Positions 1 to 8,684 of a DNA stretch of 64,000 nucleotides are shown here, in pieces. Positions within the stretch are counted from its first letter, which is position 1. Every line of letters starts with the position of its first letter. The notes beneath the pieces were generated by a model. The model worked only from the letters and a program-made list of their open reading frames with translations, did no database searches and was not told the origin of the DNA. Source of the DNA: Actinomadura macra NBRC 14102 (lineage in GTDB: Bacteria > Actinomycetota > Actinomycetes > Streptosporangiales > Streptosporangiaceae); the NCBI RefSeq assembly GCF_001552215.1, contig NZ_BCQT01000002.1, forward strand, positions 310,001-374,000. The letters are read 5' to 3'. The position numbers and the translations under genes were made by a program.

Positions 1-56
1 ATCCCCCAGCAGCACCGGCGAGAGGGAAGGCGCCGAGCCGCGCAGCCGGGGGGTAT

Positions 57-71
57 GGGGGGTCGCCCCCC
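57..71 (-). terminator. G6-TCG-C6 hairpin after the HAD gene
   Basis: Six G, a TCG loop and six C form a perfect hairpin about 25 bases beyond the HAD hydrolase stop codon. A short direct repeat (CCCCCCAATAA at 67-77 and 86-96) lies between them. There is no clean T run, so the terminator role is an inference from position and pairing. The first 56 bases of the window hold nothing I can assign. Confidence 0.35.
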
Positions 72-96
72 CAATAAGAACCAGCCCCCCAATAAA

Positions 97-900
97 CTAC
101 GGAAAGAGGCGTTCGACGATCTCGGCGACGCCGTCGTCGTCGTTGCGGGACGTGGTGTGCGTGACCGCCGCGAGGACGAGGGGGTGCGCGTTGGCTACGC
201 CGTACGAGGTTCCTGCCCAGGTGAGCATCGGCAGGTCGTTGGGCATGTCACCGAAGGCGACGACCTCGTCGGAGGGGATGTCGTGTTCGCTGCACAGGGC
301 CGCCAGCGCGGTGGCCTTGGTGACGCCCTGGGCGCTCATCTCCAGCAGACCGCGGCCGGACGAGTGGGTCACGGTGACGAGGTCCCCGACCGCCTGCACG
401 GCCTTTTCCACGAGCGGATCGGGGTCGGCGTCGGGGTGGAACGCCAGCAGCTTGGTGCCGCCCCGGCTGACGAGTTCCTCGCCGTCCACGGGGCGTCCGC
501 CCAGGGCCGTGGCGTCCCAGCGGCCGAGGCCGTAGCGTGTCTCGAACACGAAACCGTGCGGGTATTCGACGGCGAAGCGCAGCTCGGGGGAGATCGTGCG
601 GAGTCGCTGCACCGCCTCCGCGAGCACGTCGGGGGTGATCTCGTGGGCGCGGATGACGGCTTCGGTGTGCAGGTCGTAGACCACGGCGCCGTTGGCGCAG
701 ATGGCGACGCCGCGGTGGTCCACGGCGGCGGCGATCTCGGTCATCCAGCGCGGTGGGCGGCCGGTGACCATGACGAGCATCGCTCCGGCGCGTTCCACCC
801 GGGCGAGGGCGGCCACGGTGCGGGCGGAGATCGTCCCGTCGGAGCGCACGATCGTGCCGTCGAGGTCGGTGGCGATCAGGCGCGGCGAGGACTCGGACAT
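97..900 (-). CDS. Cof-type HAD-family phosphatase
   Basis: The 267-residue protein has the four HAD motifs: DLDGT with Asp12 and Asp14 near the N-terminus, MVTGR at residues 44-48, a lysine in GVTKATAL, and VAFGDMPNDLPML with the acidic motif IV. The length and the ANGAVVYD cap segment fit the Cof/YidA branch, which dephosphorylates small phosphorylated metabolites in the cytosol; the substrate cannot be read from sequence. It follows serS on the same strand after a terminator-like hairpin, so it may be transcribed separately. The ATG start lies just before the DLDGT strand, as usual for the family. Confidence 0.85.
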   Translation of the reverse strand: MSESSPRLIATDLDGTIVRSDGTISARTVAALARVERAGAMLVMVTGRPPRWMTEIAAAVDHRGVAICANGAVVYDLHTEAVIRAHEITPDVLAEAVQRLRTISPELRFAVEYPHGFVFETRYGLGRWDATALGGRPVDGEELVSRGGTKLLAFHPDADPDPLVEKAVQAVGDLVTVTHSSGRGLLEMSAQGVTKATALAALCSEHDIPSDEVVAFGDMPNDLPMLTWAGTSYGVANAHPLVLAAVTHTTSRNDDDGVAEIVERLFP

Positions 901-958
901 GTCACCTTCCAGTGCGACTTGGACACACCTTAGGCGACATGCTCCTGGTTACGACGAC

Positions 959-984
959 GGGCCCGCCCCCGAAGGGACGGGCCC
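959..984 (-). terminator. serS terminator hairpin
   Basis: GGGCCCG at 959-965 pairs perfectly with CGGGCCC at 978-984 around a 12-base loop. It lies 20 bases beyond the serS stop codon and between serS and the HAD gene. There is no T run, which is common for actinobacterial terminators. Confidence 0.5.
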
Positions 985-1004
985 GAACACCGTCGGACGG
1001 CGGC

Positions 1005-2264
1005 TCAGCGTTTGACGGGCTCCAGGATCTCCAGGCCCAGAAACTTCTGGAGCGCCTCCGGGACGCGGACCGAGCCGTCCGGCCGCTGGTGGTTCTCCAG
1101 GATCGCGACGATCCAGCGGGTGGTGGCGAGCGTCCCGTTCAGCGTCGCGACCGGCTGGTTCTTGCCGTCGGCGTCGCGGTGCCGGACGGACAGGCGCCGG
1201 GCCTGGAACTCGGTGCAGTTGGACGTGGACGTGACCTCGCGGTAGGTGTCCTGCGTCGGGACCCACGCCTCGCAGTCGTACTTGCGGGCCGCGCTGGAAC
1301 CGAGGTCGCCCGCCGCGACGTCGATCACCCGGTAGGGCAGCTCGACCTTCGCGAGCATCTCCTTCTCCCACTCCAGCAGCCGCAGGTGCTCGGCGTGGGC
1401 GTCGGCCGGGTCGCAGTAGGAGAACATCTCCACCTTGTCGAACTGGTGGACGCGGATGATGCCGCGCGTGTCCTTGCCGTAGGAGCCGGCCTCGCGGCGG
1501 AAGCACGACGACCACGCCACGTACCGTCGCGGCAGCTCGTCGATGATCTCGTTCATGTGGTAGGCGGCGAGCGGCACCTCGGAGGTGCCGACGAGGTACA
1601 GGTCCTCCTGGCGGAGCTGGTACACCTCCGCGGCGTGTGCACCGAGGAACCCGGTGCCCTCCATCGCCTCCGGCTTGACGAGCACCGGGGGGTACATCGG
1701 CACGAAACCCGCCGCGATGGCCTGTTCCATCGCGAGGTTCAGCAGCGCGTACTGGAGCCGCGCGCCGACGCCGGTCAGGTAGTAGAAGCGGGCGCCGGCG
1801 ACCTTCGCGCCGCGTTCCATGTCGATGGCGCCGAGGCCCTCGCTCAGCTCCAGGTGGTCCTTGGGTTCGAAGTCGAACGCGGGTGGCTCGCCGATCGTCT
1901 CCAGGACGACGAAGTCCTGTTCGCCGCCGGGAGGCGCGCCCTCCTCGATGAGGTTGGGTATCCCCTTCAGCAACGTGTCGAGGTCTCCGCCGAGCCGGTC
2001 GGCCTCGGCTTCGGCGTCCTTGACCTGCTGCGCCAGTTCCTTCGCGCGGGTCAGCAGCGCCTGCCGCTCCTCGCCCTGCGCCTTGGACACCGACTTGCCG
2101 AAACTCTTCTGCTCGGAGCGCAGCTGCTCGAACGAGGTGAGCGCCGAGCGGCGCCTCCCGTCCAGGTCGAGCAGCCGGTCGACGACAGTGTCATCCTCGC
2201 CGCGGGCGCGCTGCGAGGCGCGCAGCCGCTCGGGATCCTCTCGAAGAGCTCGCAGGTCAATCAC
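1005..2264 (-). CDS. serS: Seryl-tRNA synthetase
   Basis: This class II aminoacyl-tRNA synthetase charges tRNA-Ser with serine in the cytosol. The 419-residue length is normal. Residues about 25-105 form the two-helix coiled-coil arm that grips the long variable arm of tRNA-Ser. Motif 2 is seen in [17 protein letters not shown] and the HQFDKVEMF segment, and motif 3 in [15 protein letters not shown] near the C-terminus. The start is a GTG giving [10 protein letters not shown], the conserved SerRS N-terminus. It sits between the methyltransferase and the HAD gene on the same strand; I recall the HAD-serS-pheA neighbourhood from streptomycetes. Confidence 0.97.
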   Translation of the reverse strand: MIDLRALREDPERLRASQRARGEDDTVVDRLLDLDGRRRSALTSFEQLRSEQKSFGKSVSKAQGEERQALLTRAKELAQQVKDAEAEADRLGGDLDTLLKGIPNLIEEGAPPGGEQDFVVLETIGEPPAFDFEPKDHLELSEGLGAIDMERGAKVAGARFYYLTGVGARLQYALLNLAMEQAIAAGFVPMYPPVLVKPEAMEGTGFLGAHAAEVYQLRQEDLYLVGTSEVPLAAYHMNEIIDELPRRYVAWSSCFRREAGSYGKDTRGIIRVHQFDKVEMFSYCDPADAHAEHLRLLEWEKEMLAKVELPYRVIDVAAGDLGSSAARKYDCEAWVPTQDTYREVTSTSNCTEFQARRLSVRHRDADGKNQPVATLNGTLATTRWIVAILENHQRPDGSVRVPEALQKFLGLEILEPVKR

Positions 2265-2354
2265 AGACCCGAGGCTACCGGCCCGGCACCCCGTCCGCGC
2301 GCGGGTATCGCCGTTCCGGACGGACCGCGACGCCCGGCGGGACGGCGTCCCCGG

Positions 2355-3161
2355 TCAGCGGGCTGCGCCGGCCAGCAGCGCGTGTGCGGGAAGGGCGACC
2401 TTTCCGTCCGCCACCGCGTACCCGGCGATGATCCGGTCGTATTCCGTCTTGATCCGCTCGACGGTCGCGGCGTCCTGGCGGCCGACGATGACGCCGTTGG
2501 TGCCGACCCTGGACAGCGCGCCCGTCTCCCACCACACCTCGGGGTCGACGACGTGCTCCCACGTCACCTCGTCGACGGTGACGTCGGTGAAGCCCGCCCC
2601 GGCCACCAGGCGGCGGAACGCCGTGGTCTCGCCGTGTTCCAGGAACGGCGGCTGCGGGATGTCGTCCGGCCACGGCACCCCGGCCGCCTCGATCGCCTCG
2701 CGGACGATCGCGAGCGCCCCGCTGCCGGGCATGACCCAGCAGCTCAGCGCCAGCCGGCCGGCCGGCCGCAACACCCGCCGCAGCTCCGCCAGGACGACCT
2801 CGGGCGCTCCCACATGGTTGATCACGAAGTTGCCGGCGACCGCGTCGAACGAGGCGTCGGGGAACGGCACGTCCGGCAGGATCGCGACCCGCACGTCCAG
2901 CCCGGGGACGTTCCTGCGCGCCGTGTCGGCCATGTCGGGGTCCGCGTCGATCGCCGCGACCGTGGCGCCGCGCCCGGTCGCGGCGGCGGACACGATGCCG
3001 GGGCCGGTGCCGACGTCCAGGAGCCGCGTGCCGTCCGTGACGCCCGCCGTGTCCAGCAGGGGACCGACCAGGTAGCGGGTCACGTGCGCGAATCCCCGCT
3101 CGTACGCGGGCGCGCGGCCGGCCCACAGCTCCCGCTCGTAAAGATCGAAGTCCTTGGCCAT
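2355..3161 (-). CDS. Class I SAM-dependent methyltransferase
   Basis: The 268-residue protein has a Rossmann SAM-binding core: LLDVGTGPGIVSAAA is motif I, AAIDADPDM the acidic end of strand 2, and AVAGNFVINHV motif II, followed by LRRVLRPAGRLALS. This matches the Methyltransf_11/UbiE-like group. The substrate is unknown. I chose the ATG at 3161 (MAKDFDLYERELW) because the frame upstream loses coding character and overlaps pheA. It lies 17 bases after the pheA stop and may be cotranscribed with it and serS. Confidence 0.85.
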   Translation of the reverse strand: MAKDFDLYERELWAGRAPAYERGFAHVTRYLVGPLLDTAGVTDGTRLLDVGTGPGIVSAAATGRGATVAAIDADPDMADTARRNVPGLDVRVAILPDVPFPDASFDAVAGNFVINHVGAPEVVLAELRRVLRPAGRLALSCWVMPGSGALAIVREAIEAAGVPWPDDIPQPPFLEHGETTAFRRLVAGAGFTDVTVDEVTWEHVVDPEVWWETGALSRVGTNGVIVGRQDAATVERIKTEYDRIIAGYAVADGKVALPAHALLAGAAR

Positions 3162-3178
3162 CCCGGCAGGGTAGCCCG

Positions 3179-4108
3179 CTAGCCGCGGATGGACTCCAGC
3201 CATGTGGACGCCTCGATGAAGTCGTCGTCGTGGGTGCCGCGGCGGATCTCCGGGCGGACCTGGTCGGCGCGGGCGTAGGAGCCGACGAAGCGGACGTCGG
3301 CGCACACGCGGCGCAGGCCCATCAGTGCCTCGCCGACGCGGGCGTCGGCGACATGGCCCTCGAAGTCCATCCAGAACAGGTAGGAGCCGAGGCCGGCGCC
3401 GGTCGGACGGGACTGGATCAGCGTCAGGTTGATGCCGCGGACGGAGAACTCGGTGAGGATCTCCAGCAGGGCGCCCGGGTGGTCCTCGCCGATGAACGCG
3501 ACGACGGTCGTGCGGTCGGTGCCGGTGGGCGGGGGCGGGGCGCAGGGGCGGCGCAGGGCGATGAACCGGGTGACCGCGTCGGCGACGTCGTGGATGTCCT
3601 CGGCGAGGACGGACAGGCCGTAGCGGGCGGCGGCGAACGAGCCGGCGAGGGCCGCGTCGTAGTGTCCGTCGGCGACGTGCTGGGCGGCCTCGGCGTTGGA
3701 CGTGGCGGCGTGCCACTCGGCGTCGGGGACGTGCCCGGCGAGCCAGCGGCGGCACTGCGGCTGCGCGATGGGGTGCGAGGCGACGGACTTGACGTCGGCC
3801 ATCTCGGTGCCGGGACGGACGAGCAGCGCGAACGACACCGGCAGATGGATCTCCGCGACGATCTGGAGGAGCTCACCGGTGGCCAGCTCGTCCAGCGTGG
3901 CGGGGACGGAGCCTTCGACGGAGTTCTCCAGCGCGACGACGGCGGAGTCGACCTCTTCGCGGCGCAACGCGTCCAGGACGGCGGGCACCGTCGCGTACGG
4001 GACGTGCTCGGCCTCAGCGGCGCCCGGGATCGACAGGAGCGCCGCCTCGGTGAACGTGCCGTGCGGGCCGAGGTAGGCGTAGCGTTCGGGCCTGCTGGCG
4101 TCGGTCAC
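3179..4108 (-). CDS. pheA: Prephenate dehydratase
   Basis: This enzyme converts prephenate to phenylpyruvate in phenylalanine biosynthesis. The 309-residue protein has the AYLGPHGTFTEAAL start of the catalytic domain, the TRFIAL motif holding the catalytic Thr, and a C-terminal ACT domain with the GALLEIL and SRP segments that bind Phe for feedback control. The usual ESRP reads QSRP here, so the inhibitor pocket may differ slightly. It is the monofunctional form, without chorismate mutase, as is typical of actinobacteria. The GTG start is preceded by GGGGGACC. Confidence 0.95.
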   Translation of the reverse strand: MTDASRPERYAYLGPHGTFTEAALLSIPGAAEAEHVPYATVPAVLDALRREEVDSAVVALENSVEGSVPATLDELATGELLQIVAEIHLPVSFALLVRPGTEMADVKSVASHPIAQPQCRRWLAGHVPDAEWHAATSNAEAAQHVADGHYDAALAGSFAAARYGLSVLAEDIHDVADAVTRFIALRRPCAPPPPTGTDRTTVVAFIGEDHPGALLEILTEFSVRGINLTLIQSRPTGAGLGSYLFWMDFEGHVADARVGEALMGLRRVCADVRFVGSYARADQVRPEIRRGTHDDDFIEASTWLESIRG

Positions 4109-4233
4109 GTGGTCCCCCGGGGCTGTGGAAGCTGATGTGCGGCAGGGAAGGTGCTGTGACTGCCGAGTTTACTTGCCCCGGACTGGAAGGTTCCCGGCCG
4201 CACGTGCGTCTGATCGTCCGGCTCGATCGACCC

Positions 4234-4302
4234 GTCCGATCGGGCCTGTCCGTCCTGACCTTCCGCCTCGCCTGTCCGAGCGGGGTGCCCGATCGAGCGG
4301 AC
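4234..4302. other. Intergenic stem between DUF4446 gene and pheA
   Basis: The 210-base gap upstream of pheA holds GTCCGATCGGGC at 4234-4245 and GCCCGAT followed by CGAG and CGGAC at 4287-4302. These pair with a four-base bulge. It could end transcription of the upstream gene or be part of the pheA leader; the sequence does not decide. Confidence 0.25.
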
Positions 4303-4318
4303 TGGTCAGGAGGCCAGG

Positions 4319-4780
4319 TCAGGCGCGGGCGGTTGAGGCGCGATCGCCGTTGCCATAGTCGGCGAGCGGGTCGTCCATGGACACGACCGGACCCTTGCCG
4401 AGCCGGGCCGCGCGCAGGGCCTGGTTCTCCTCGGGGGAGAGCATCTCGACGGGATGCCCCTCCTGGACGACCTTGGCGTAGGTCCGTGTCTCGGTCCGCC
4501 CGTTGATCGAGCTGATCACGACGCCGTCCCCCACGGCGTTGATCAGCGCGAGCGAGAAGGACCGGTGCCCGGACATCTCCTTGAGCGCGTCGTAGTGCAC
4601 GATGGCGAGGTCGCGCATGGCGCGCTCGTCCACCGAGCCACTGGCGACCTGGAGCTGGCGCCTGAGCATTTCTCCGCACTCGTCCACGACCTGGTTGACC
4701 CTGTTGTGGGCCACCACCGCGATGGACAGTCCGGCCACCCCGGCGACCAGGCCGGCGACGGCCACCGCGACAAGCATCAC
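4319..4780 (-). CDS. DUF4446 family membrane-anchored protein
   Basis: The 153-residue protein starts with one transmembrane segment (about residues 3-26) followed by a helical region and a small beta-rich domain with ALKEMSGHRSFSLALINAVGDGVVISSINGR written here only in part as the family landmark GHRSFSLALI. This is the DUF4446 pattern, found in Gram-positive bacteria, with unknown function. The GTG start overlaps the TGA of the upstream glycosyltransferase gene (GTGA), so the two are translationally coupled and may act together at the membrane. Confidence 0.75.
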   Translation of the reverse strand: MMLVAVAVAGLVAGVAGLSIAVVAHNRVNQVVDECGEMLRRQLQVASGSVDERAMRDLAIVHYDALKEMSGHRSFSLALINAVGDGVVISSINGRTETRTYAKVVQEGHPVEMLSPEENQALRAARLGKGPVVSMDDPLADYGNGDRASTARA

Positions 4781-6168
4781 GGGGCGAGCGTACCGACCTC
4801 GACGTCACGTTGCGAAGGATCCTCGTCACTGGGCCCGGGAAAGAGCCGTTTCACCAGCCATGTACCGAGGACGATCACCATCAGGATCGCGGCGGCGCCG
4901 AACGCGTCCTGGATCACACGGCCCCAGAAAACCGAGAAAAGCGAGTGGTCCGGGCCGATCAGTTTCGTCCCCCACCAGGGCAGGGGGAACAGGAAATAGG
5001 TCCAGACGACGGCGGCGATCAGACATCTTCGCGTGTCCCGTCCATCTCCGGCGAGGGCGCCGACAACCGGGATGATCCACACCAGGTGGTGGATCCATCC
5101 CACGGGGGACAGCAGGACCGACAGCAGCCCGACGATCGCGACCCCCGCCAGCAGCAGGCTGTAGGCGTCCGGGCCGGCGAGCCGGTCGGCGGCGGCGTAG
5201 TGGTCGGTGCCGCGGACGCGTCCGGTGAGGGAGGGCAGGCCCGCCTTCTCGTCCGCCCCGTAGGTGACGCGGCGTGCGGCCTTGAAACCGTAGTACGCCA
5301 TGGCCAGGACGAGGACGAGCCACACCAGCGACCTGGCGGGCCCCTCGGGCAGGATCCGCGCGACGATCCCGTTGATCGCCTGGTTGGTGGTGCCGCTGAC
5401 GCTGCCGGTCCGGTCGCCTCCCTGGAGCAGCGCGCCGAACCAGTAGTCGGCCGAGTCGGACGGCAGCAGCGCGAACGCGCCGAGCGTGGCGGCGGCGGCG
5501 GTCAGCAGCGCGTTGACCGCCGCGTCGCGCCGTCCGGTGATGAGGAAGTAGATGAGGAAGACACCCGGCACGAGCTTGATCGCCAGGGCGAGGCCGACGA
5601 GCATGCCGCGCGGCCAGCGGGCCGAGCGCGTGCAGCAGTCGGCCAGGCACAGCGCGAGCAGGAACAGCCCCACCTGCCCGAACCGGATCTGGTCGCGGAC
5701 GGGATCGAGCCAGGCCATCGCCGCGACCAGGGCGCCGAGTGCGAGCGGCGTCCAGCGGCCCGCGCGGCGGACGAGGTCGCGGAAGGCGTACCAGACGGAG
5801 ATCACCAGGGCGACGTACAGCAGGATCGTCCACACCCACTGCGCCGCGCGCCAGGGGAGCAGCGTGAACGGCACCGCCAGCACGGCCGCGAACGGGGGGT
5901 AGGTGAACGGCAGGAACTGCGGTGGCTGCGTCAGGACGTCGTACAGGGGCGCGCCGCGCAGTAGCGCGCGCCCGCCGTCCCGGTAGACCTCCAGGTCGAC
6001 GAGCCTCTGGTCGGGCTGGTTGCCCAGCCACCGGGTGACGATCGGCGTCACCGCCACCACCGCGAGGGCGATCCCGGCCAGCAGGATCAGCAGATCCGGC
6101 GGCGTGCCCCACCGCCTCGCGGCGCGTGCGGGCTCGGCCCTTTCACGCGCACCACTGACTTCGCGCAT
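4777..6168 (-). CDS. GT87-family membrane glycosyltransferase (DUF2029)
   Basis: The 463-residue protein has about ten to twelve hydrophobic segments and the GT87 landmark early in the first outer loop, DLEVYRDGGRALLRGAPLY, where an Asp is the expected catalytic base. Known members use polyprenyl-phosphate-mannose to add alpha-1,2-mannose branches to lipomannan or arabinogalactan-type glycans on the outer membrane face. The donor here is an inference from the family. It is coupled to the DUF4446 gene downstream. A second polyprenol-dependent enzyme and a GT2 enzyme lie within 6 kb, which suggests a shared envelope-glycan role. Confidence 0.8.
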   Translation of the reverse strand: MREVSGARERAEPARAARRWGTPPDLLILLAGIALAVVAVTPIVTRWLGNQPDQRLVDLEVYRDGGRALLRGAPLYDVLTQPPQFLPFTYPPFAAVLAVPFTLLPWRAAQWVWTILLYVALVISVWYAFRDLVRRAGRWTPLALGALVAAMAWLDPVRDQIRFGQVGLFLLALCLADCCTRSARWPRGMLVGLALAIKLVPGVFLIYFLITGRRDAAVNALLTAAAATLGAFALLPSDSADYWFGALLQGGDRTGSVSGTTNQAINGIVARILPEGPARSLVWLVLVLAMAYYGFKAARRVTYGADEKAGLPSLTGRVRGTDHYAAADRLAGPDAYSLLLAGVAIVGLLSVLLSPVGWIHHLVWIIPVVGALAGDGRDTRRCLIAAVVWTYFLFPLPWWGTKLIGPDHSLFSVFWGRVIQDAFGAAAILMVIVLGTWLVKRLFPGPSDEDPSQRDVEVGTLAP

Positions 6169-6377
6169 GCCCTCATCCTGGCGTAAGTGGGACGCCGGCC
6201 CGTCCGGAGCAGACCGTTCCGGGCATGCAGGATATGCATCCGCGAACCCCTGCCGCGCCGCGCCTGTCGTCGCGTGGCGGCCCTGTGGCGGTCCCGTGGC
6301 GGCGCCGCCGCGGCCCTTCTCCGGCGCTGTCGCGGACGCCCCGCGCGTGCTGGTGACCCTCTTGTAGCCTGAGGGCC

Positions 6378-8684
6378 ATGATTGCGCGGGGGACGGGGAT
6401 CGGGGTGTTCCTCGCCGTCGTCGTGGCGGTTCTGGGCGGCCTCGCCGGATCGGCGCTGGCGGCCGGGAACGTGCCGGTCACCAGTGGGAACGCGATGCCG
6501 GGCGGACAGGCGGGGGCGCCGACGATCAGCGGCCGGGTCGTGATCATCGGGATCCCCGGGCTGCTGTGGAAGGACGTCGATCCGCAGCGGACCCCGGCGC
6601 TCTGGGGGCTCACCGGGCAGGGGGCGGCCGGGGGGCTCAGCGTCCGCACCACCAAGGTCAACACGTGCCCGACGGACGGGTGGCTGACGCTGTCGGCGGG
6701 GCAGCGGGCGCGGCTGGCGCACGGCGACTGCGCGCTGCCCTCCTCCCCCATCATCTCCGGGCAGCCCTCCCCCAGCGGGCCGCCGCCTCCGGGCGGCGCG
6801 GTGGCGCCGGGCTGGCCCGCGATCAAGAGCGACAACGCCGGGACGTCCTACCACGCGCAGGTGGGGCTGCTCGGCGACGCCGTCCACGCGGCGGGCGGCT
6901 GCACGACGGCGATCGGACCCGGCGCGGTGTTCGGGCTCGGCGACGGCAACGGGCGGGTCGACCACTACGCCGCGTCCCCGGACAGGGTCACCGCCGCCGA
7001 GTGGTCGCGTTGCGCGATCACCGCCGTGGACGTGGACGAGATGTTCCGCGCCTTCCTCGACGCCGGGGTCGATCCGCACGGGGACCAGGTGCCGGTCGAG
7101 GAGGACCAGCGCGCCGCCGCCGCGTCCGCCGTCGACCGTCGGGTCGCGCAGGTGCTGTCCGGTGTCCCGGGCGGCACGACGGTGCTGGTCGCGGGGCTCT
7201 CCGACACCGGTGTCCGGCCCGGTCTGCGCGTCGCCGTCGTCAAGGGCGGGGGATATGAGCCGGGTTTCCTGACCTCGGGCGCCACCCGGCAGGACGGTCT
7301 CGTCACGCTGACCGACCTCACCGCGACGGCGCTGAAGCTGCTCGGGCTGCCGCAGCCCAAGGAGGCCGTCGGCTCGCAGTGGCGCTCCCAGCCGTCGGGG
7401 ACGTCCACGAAGGCGAGGGTGGGCGCGCTGGAGGACGAGGACGTCGCGGCACAGGCGATCCGCAACGTCCAGACGTCGTTCTACTGGATGCTGTTCGCGG
7501 TGCAGCTCGTGCTGTACGGGATCGCGGCGCTGGCGCTGCGACGGGTGGGCAGTGACCTTCGCTCGCGGGCGCGGGTCCTCGGCGGCACCCGCGTCATCGC
7601 GTTGCTCGGCGGTTCGGCCCCGGGCGCGTCCTTCCTGGCGGGGCTGATGCCGTGGTGGCGGTCCGCGCACCCGACGCTGGTACTGATCTGCGCCGTGCTG
7701 GGTTTCGCCGGGCTGATGACGGGCGCGGCGCTGGCCGGCCCGTGGCGCCGATCGTCGTTCGCACCCGGGCTGGTCATCACCGGGCTGACCGCGCTCATCC
7801 TCGCCCTGGACGTGATGACGGGTTCGACGCTCCAGCTCAACACGCTGATGGGCTACACGGCGCTGGTCGCCGGCCGCTTCTACGGGTTCGGGAACCAGGC
7901 GTTCGCGCTGTTCGCCGTCGCGGCGATCCTCACGGCGGCGTGGCTGGCCGAGTATCCGCTGCGCGCGGGCCACGGCGCGGCACCGCCCCGCTGGCTGGCC
8001 TACCGGGACGGGAAGGCCGCCGCGGTCGGGGTGGTCGCGCTGGTCGGCGTCATCGCGGTGGCAGTGGACGGGCTGCCCGCGTGGGGCAGCGACTTCGGCG
8101 GCGTCCTGGCGATCGTGCCCGCGTTCGCCATGCTCGGCATGATGATCGCGGGACGGCGGGTGTCGCCGTTCAGGTTGCTGCTGTTCTGCGTGGGCGGGCT
8201 CGTGCTGGTGTTGCTGATCTCCTATGTGAACTCGCGCAGCGCCAACCCGACGCACCTCGGCCGCTTCTGGCAGGACCTCATGGACGGGGACGCCTGGGAC
8301 GTCGTGAAGCGCAAGTTCACGGCCATGATCGGCAGTCTCGGCTACTGGCCGTTCACGCTGCCCCTGGCGGCGGCGCTCGGGTTCCTGTTCTTCGTGCTGG
8401 TGCGGCCGAACCGGTGGCGGGTCTCGCTGCTGAACCGCTCGTACGAGCACAGCATCACGATGCGCCCGGCGCTGGTCTGCGCGCTGGCGGTCGGTGTCAT
8501 CGGCACGCTGGTGAACGACTCGGGCGTGGTGATCATGTCGGTCGCGTTCAGCCTGGCGACCCCGCTGATGCTCGCGGCGGGCGTCCGGTCGCTGGAGCTC
8601 GACCTGATCGCAGACACAGGACGGTCAGAGCCGCGAGAACCGCGAGAAGCGTCCACGGGATCACCGTCGGCCGAACGACAGTGA
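6378..8684 (+). CDS. Large integral membrane protein with extracytoplasmic N-terminal domain
   Basis: I do not recognise this family with certainty. The 768-residue protein begins with a signal or anchor helix (residues about 8-30), then a soluble domain of about 300 residues that starts with VVIIGIPGLLWKDVD and ends near TDLTATALKLLGLP. That layout resembles alkaline-phosphatase-superfamily domains, but I cannot place metal ligands. The rest has roughly ten transmembrane helices. It lies between two polyprenol-dependent glycosyltransferase genes on the other strand, so a role in envelope glycan transfer or modification is plausible. Its last 137 bases overlap the convergent mannosyltransferase gene. 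Confidence 0.7.
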   Translation: MIARGTGIGVFLAVVVAVLGGLAGSALAAGNVPVTSGNAMPGGQAGAPTISGRVVIIGIPGLLWKDVDPQRTPALWGLTGQGAAGGLSVRTTKVNTCPTDGWLTLSAGQRARLAHGDCALPSSPIISGQPSPSGPPPPGGAVAPGWPAIKSDNAGTSYHAQVGLLGDAVHAAGGCTTAIGPGAVFGLGDGNGRVDHYAASPDRVTAAEWSRCAITAVDVDEMFRAFLDAGVDPHGDQVPVEEDQRAAAASAVDRRVAQVLSGVPGGTTVLVAGLSDTGVRPGLRVAVVKGGGYEPGFLTSGATRQDGLVTLTDLTATALKLLGLPQPKEAVGSQWRSQPSGTSTKARVGALEDEDVAAQAIRNVQTSFYWMLFAVQLVLYGIAALALRRVGSDLRSRARVLGGTRVIALLGGSAPGASFLAGLMPWWRSAHPTLVLICAVLGFAGLMTGAALAGPWRRSSFAPGLVITGLTALILALDVMTGSTLQLNTLMGYTALVAGRFYGFGNQAFALFAVAAILTAAWLAEYPLRAGHGAAPPRWLAYRDGKAAAVGVVALVGVIAVAVDGLPAWGSDFGGVLAIVPAFAMLGMMIAGRRVSPFRLLLFCVGGLVLVLLISYVNSRSANPTHLGRFWQDLMDGDAWDVVKRKFTAMIGSLGYWPFTLPLAAALGFLFFVLVRPNRWRVSLLNRSYEHSITMRPALVCALAVGVIGTLVNDSGVVIMSVAFSLATPLMLAAGVRSLELDLIADTGRSEPREPREASTGSPSAERQ

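Noticed and set aside
912..3182. Long open frame of over 700 codons on the plus strand across serS and the methyltransferase gene
   Set aside because: It is the antisense shadow that GC-rich third positions create. The minus-strand products are clear (SerRS motifs), the plus-strand product has only Arg/Gly/Ala/Val-biased sequence. The same applies to long opposite-strand frames over 6.1-8.4, 30.1-31.9 and 57.6-59.6 kb.
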